Assembly (NCBI GenBank): GCA_017450485.1
Contig: JAFSTN010000040.1
Span: 37,945 to 101,944 of the forward strand
Source: Lachnospiraceae bacterium
GTDB lineage: Bacteria; Bacillota; Clostridia; Lachnospirales; Lachnospiraceae
Length of the DNA: 64,000 nt
Reading direction: 5' to 3'
Positions 63,009 to 64,000 of this stretch are shown in pieces. The position numbers and the translations under genes were made by a program. How positions within the stretch are numbered: the stretch's first letter is position 1; each line of letters begins with the position of its first letter. The notes below the pieces were generated by a model. It was not told the origin of the DNA and made no database searches. It saw only the letters and a program-made list of their open reading frames with translations.

Positions 63009-63797
63009 ATGTATGGTGAGATGAGAGAAAACCCGGCAGAATACCGTAAAGTATTTGATACCATTCCGGAACAGTTTGACAGATTCAGACCGCGTTACAG
63101 TGCGGAGCTGTTTGCATATTTTATAGAGAAAGCAGGCATCGGAACCGGGACGAAGGTGCTGGAGATCGGTCCGGGAACCGGGCAGGCAACTGATCCGATC
63201 CTGGATACCGGCTGCGATTATAATGCGATCGAGCTGGGGGAGCACCTCTATGCCAAGATGAAGGAGAAATATGGCAGCCGGTCAAACTTCAGTATCGTGA
63301 ATGACGACTTCATCACCCATGATTTCGGAACCCGGAAGTTTGATGTGATCTATTCTGCGGCAACGATACAGTGGATCCCGGAGAGAATCGCTTTTCCCAA
63401 AACGCTGGAGCTGTTAAGGTCAGGCGGAACACTGGCAATGATGTATCTGATCGGTGATTATAAAACTCCAAACGAGGAACTGTACAGCAAGATCCAGAAG
63501 GTATATGACGAATACTATAAGCCGGTGACGGAATATAAGAACATGAAGGAGCCATTTGACTATCTTCATGCGACGGATTACGGTTACGTGGATATGACGC
63601 GGAAGGATTTCCACGGGAAACGGGTATTTACGGCAGATGAATATGTGCAGTATTGCGGTACACACAGCGACCATATACTGATCCCGGAGCCGTATAAGAC
63701 GAAATTCTTTGAGGGGCTTCGAAACACGGTACTTGCGGGAGGTGACAAGGTCGAATTCCGGGATACCTATGTGTTATATCTGGCGAAGAAACCATAG
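63009..63797 (+). CDS. SAM-dependent class I methyltransferase
   Basis: A 262-residue methyltransferase. The N-terminus has EQFDRFRPRYSAELF, common in a family of small-molecule methyltransferases. The SAM motif is VLEIGPGTGQATDPIL (residues ~52-67), followed by the acidic IELGEHL, DDF and FDVIYSAATIQWI stretches. The C-terminal part is family-typical. The substrate is unknown. It starts 31 bases after the GH67 fusion gene with a weak site (AAGGGA), so co-transcription is possible but not shown. Confidence 0.85.
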   Translation: MYGEMRENPAEYRKVFDTIPEQFDRFRPRYSAELFAYFIEKAGIGTGTKVLEIGPGTGQATDPILDTGCDYNAIELGEHLYAKMKEKYGSRSNFSIVNDDFITHDFGTRKFDVIYSAATIQWIPERIAFPKTLELLRSGGTLAMMYLIGDYKTPNEELYSKIQKVYDEYYKPVTEYKNMKEPFDYLHATDYGYVDMTRKDFHGKRVFTADEYVQYCGTHSDHILIPEPYKTKFFEGLRNTVLAGGDKVEFRDTYVLYLAKKP

Positions 63798-63823
63798 GTC
63801 ACTGGGGATAAGAAAACTCCCTT

Positions 63824-63851
63824 TTTACATTTGTGTTGCTCATGATAGAAT
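63824..63851 (+). promoter_or_regulatory. Possible promoter of the last, cut gene
   Basis: TTTACA at 63824-63829 and TAGAAT at 63846-63851 are 16 bases apart. A weak terminator-like GGGA...TCCC followed by T5 (63806-63826) overlaps its left edge and may close the methyltransferase transcript. Confidence 0.45.
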
Positions 63852-63883
63852 AATTCAATTCGAAGTTTGTTGGGAATGCAAAA

Positions 63884-64000
63884 ATGAAGAAATATGCTAT
63901 GCCGATCATTATGCTGGTTGTATTCGAAACGGTCGCAATTACCTTATGGCTGACAAAGAACAATCTGTTCTATCTGTTCAATTTCAGCTACATTGGTCTG
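63884..64000 (+). CDS. N-terminal end of a membrane protein (3' end outside window)
   Basis: 39 residues are visible, starting MKKYAMPIIMLVVFETVAI and containing a membrane helix, then a LFYLFNFSYIG stretch. This N-terminus reminds me of membrane 4Fe-4S binding (polyferredoxin-type) proteins common in Lachnospiraceae, but no cysteines are visible in the part present. The ribosome site before the ATG is weak (GGGA). The identity is a low-certainty guess. Confidence 0.55.
   Translation, partial: MKKYAMPIIMLVVFETVAITLWLTKNNLFYLFNFSYIGL

Overview
The window looks like a stretch of a motile Gram-positive Clostridia chromosome, most likely Lachnospiraceae. This is an inference from gene content, gene order and gene style, not from a marker tree. 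The supporting signs are CodY directly upstream of a very large fla/che operon, CheC and CheD, a FliY-type FliN, FlbD/SwrD, strong purine-rich Shine-Dalgarno sites with frequent TTG/GTG starts, sigma-A type promoters, and an intracellular GH67-type alpha-glucuronidase as expected of a plant-fibre degrader. Base composition looks close to half G+C by eye. Apart from the cut genes at each end, nothing looks broken. I see no tRNA, rRNA, insertion sequence, prophage or CRISPR array. No gap between genes exceeds 300 bases.

Region 1 (1-6653) is a tightly packed + strand run: the 3' end of pheA, a DUF815-type AAA+ ATPase, ppx/gppA, ppk1, maf and a small unknown gene. It groups synthesis and breakdown of polyphosphate. 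Region 2 (6691-7081) is rpsT with its own promoter and a terminator shared with the convergent carD-like gene. Region 3 (7884-13087) is lepA, hemW, a degenerate HD-GYP protein and pilT, apparently one operon. Region 4 (13118-16036) is comM-dprA on the minus strand, divergent from topA-codY (16050-18919).

Region 5 (19116-54327) is one giant flagellar and chemotaxis operon read from a sigma-A type promoter. It runs flgBC, fliEFGHIJ, a MotE-like gene, fliK, flgD, a TIGR02530-type gene, flgE, flbD, motAB, fliLMY, cheY, fliOPQR, flhBAFG, a PilZ gene, cheB, cheA, cheW, cheC, cheD, an unknown membrane gene, the flagellar sigma factor, a FapA (DUF342) gene, an unknown gene, a SwrB-like gene and a membrane protein with an MltG-like N-terminal module. 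It supplies the rod/hook, export gate, C-ring, stator, and most of the adaptation and signalling machinery. Filament, cap, hook-junction, cheR and receptor genes are not here. The frame dprA/topA-codY-flgB...sigD-swrB-rpsB-tsf matches the well known Bacillus subtilis order, with lineage-specific insertions.

Region 6 (54375-56338) is rpsB-tsf. Its promoter overlaps an intrinsic terminator for the upstream operon, and its leader can fold. Region 7 (56361-64000) is accessory: an O-acetylhomoserine sulfhydrylase, a membrane-anchored endonuclease/exonuclease/phosphatase family protein, a 1394-residue protein fusing an unidentified (alpha/alpha)-barrel-like half to a complete GH67 alpha-glucuronidase, a methyltransferase, and the start of a membrane protein. 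The GH67 fusion is the most unusual item in the window.
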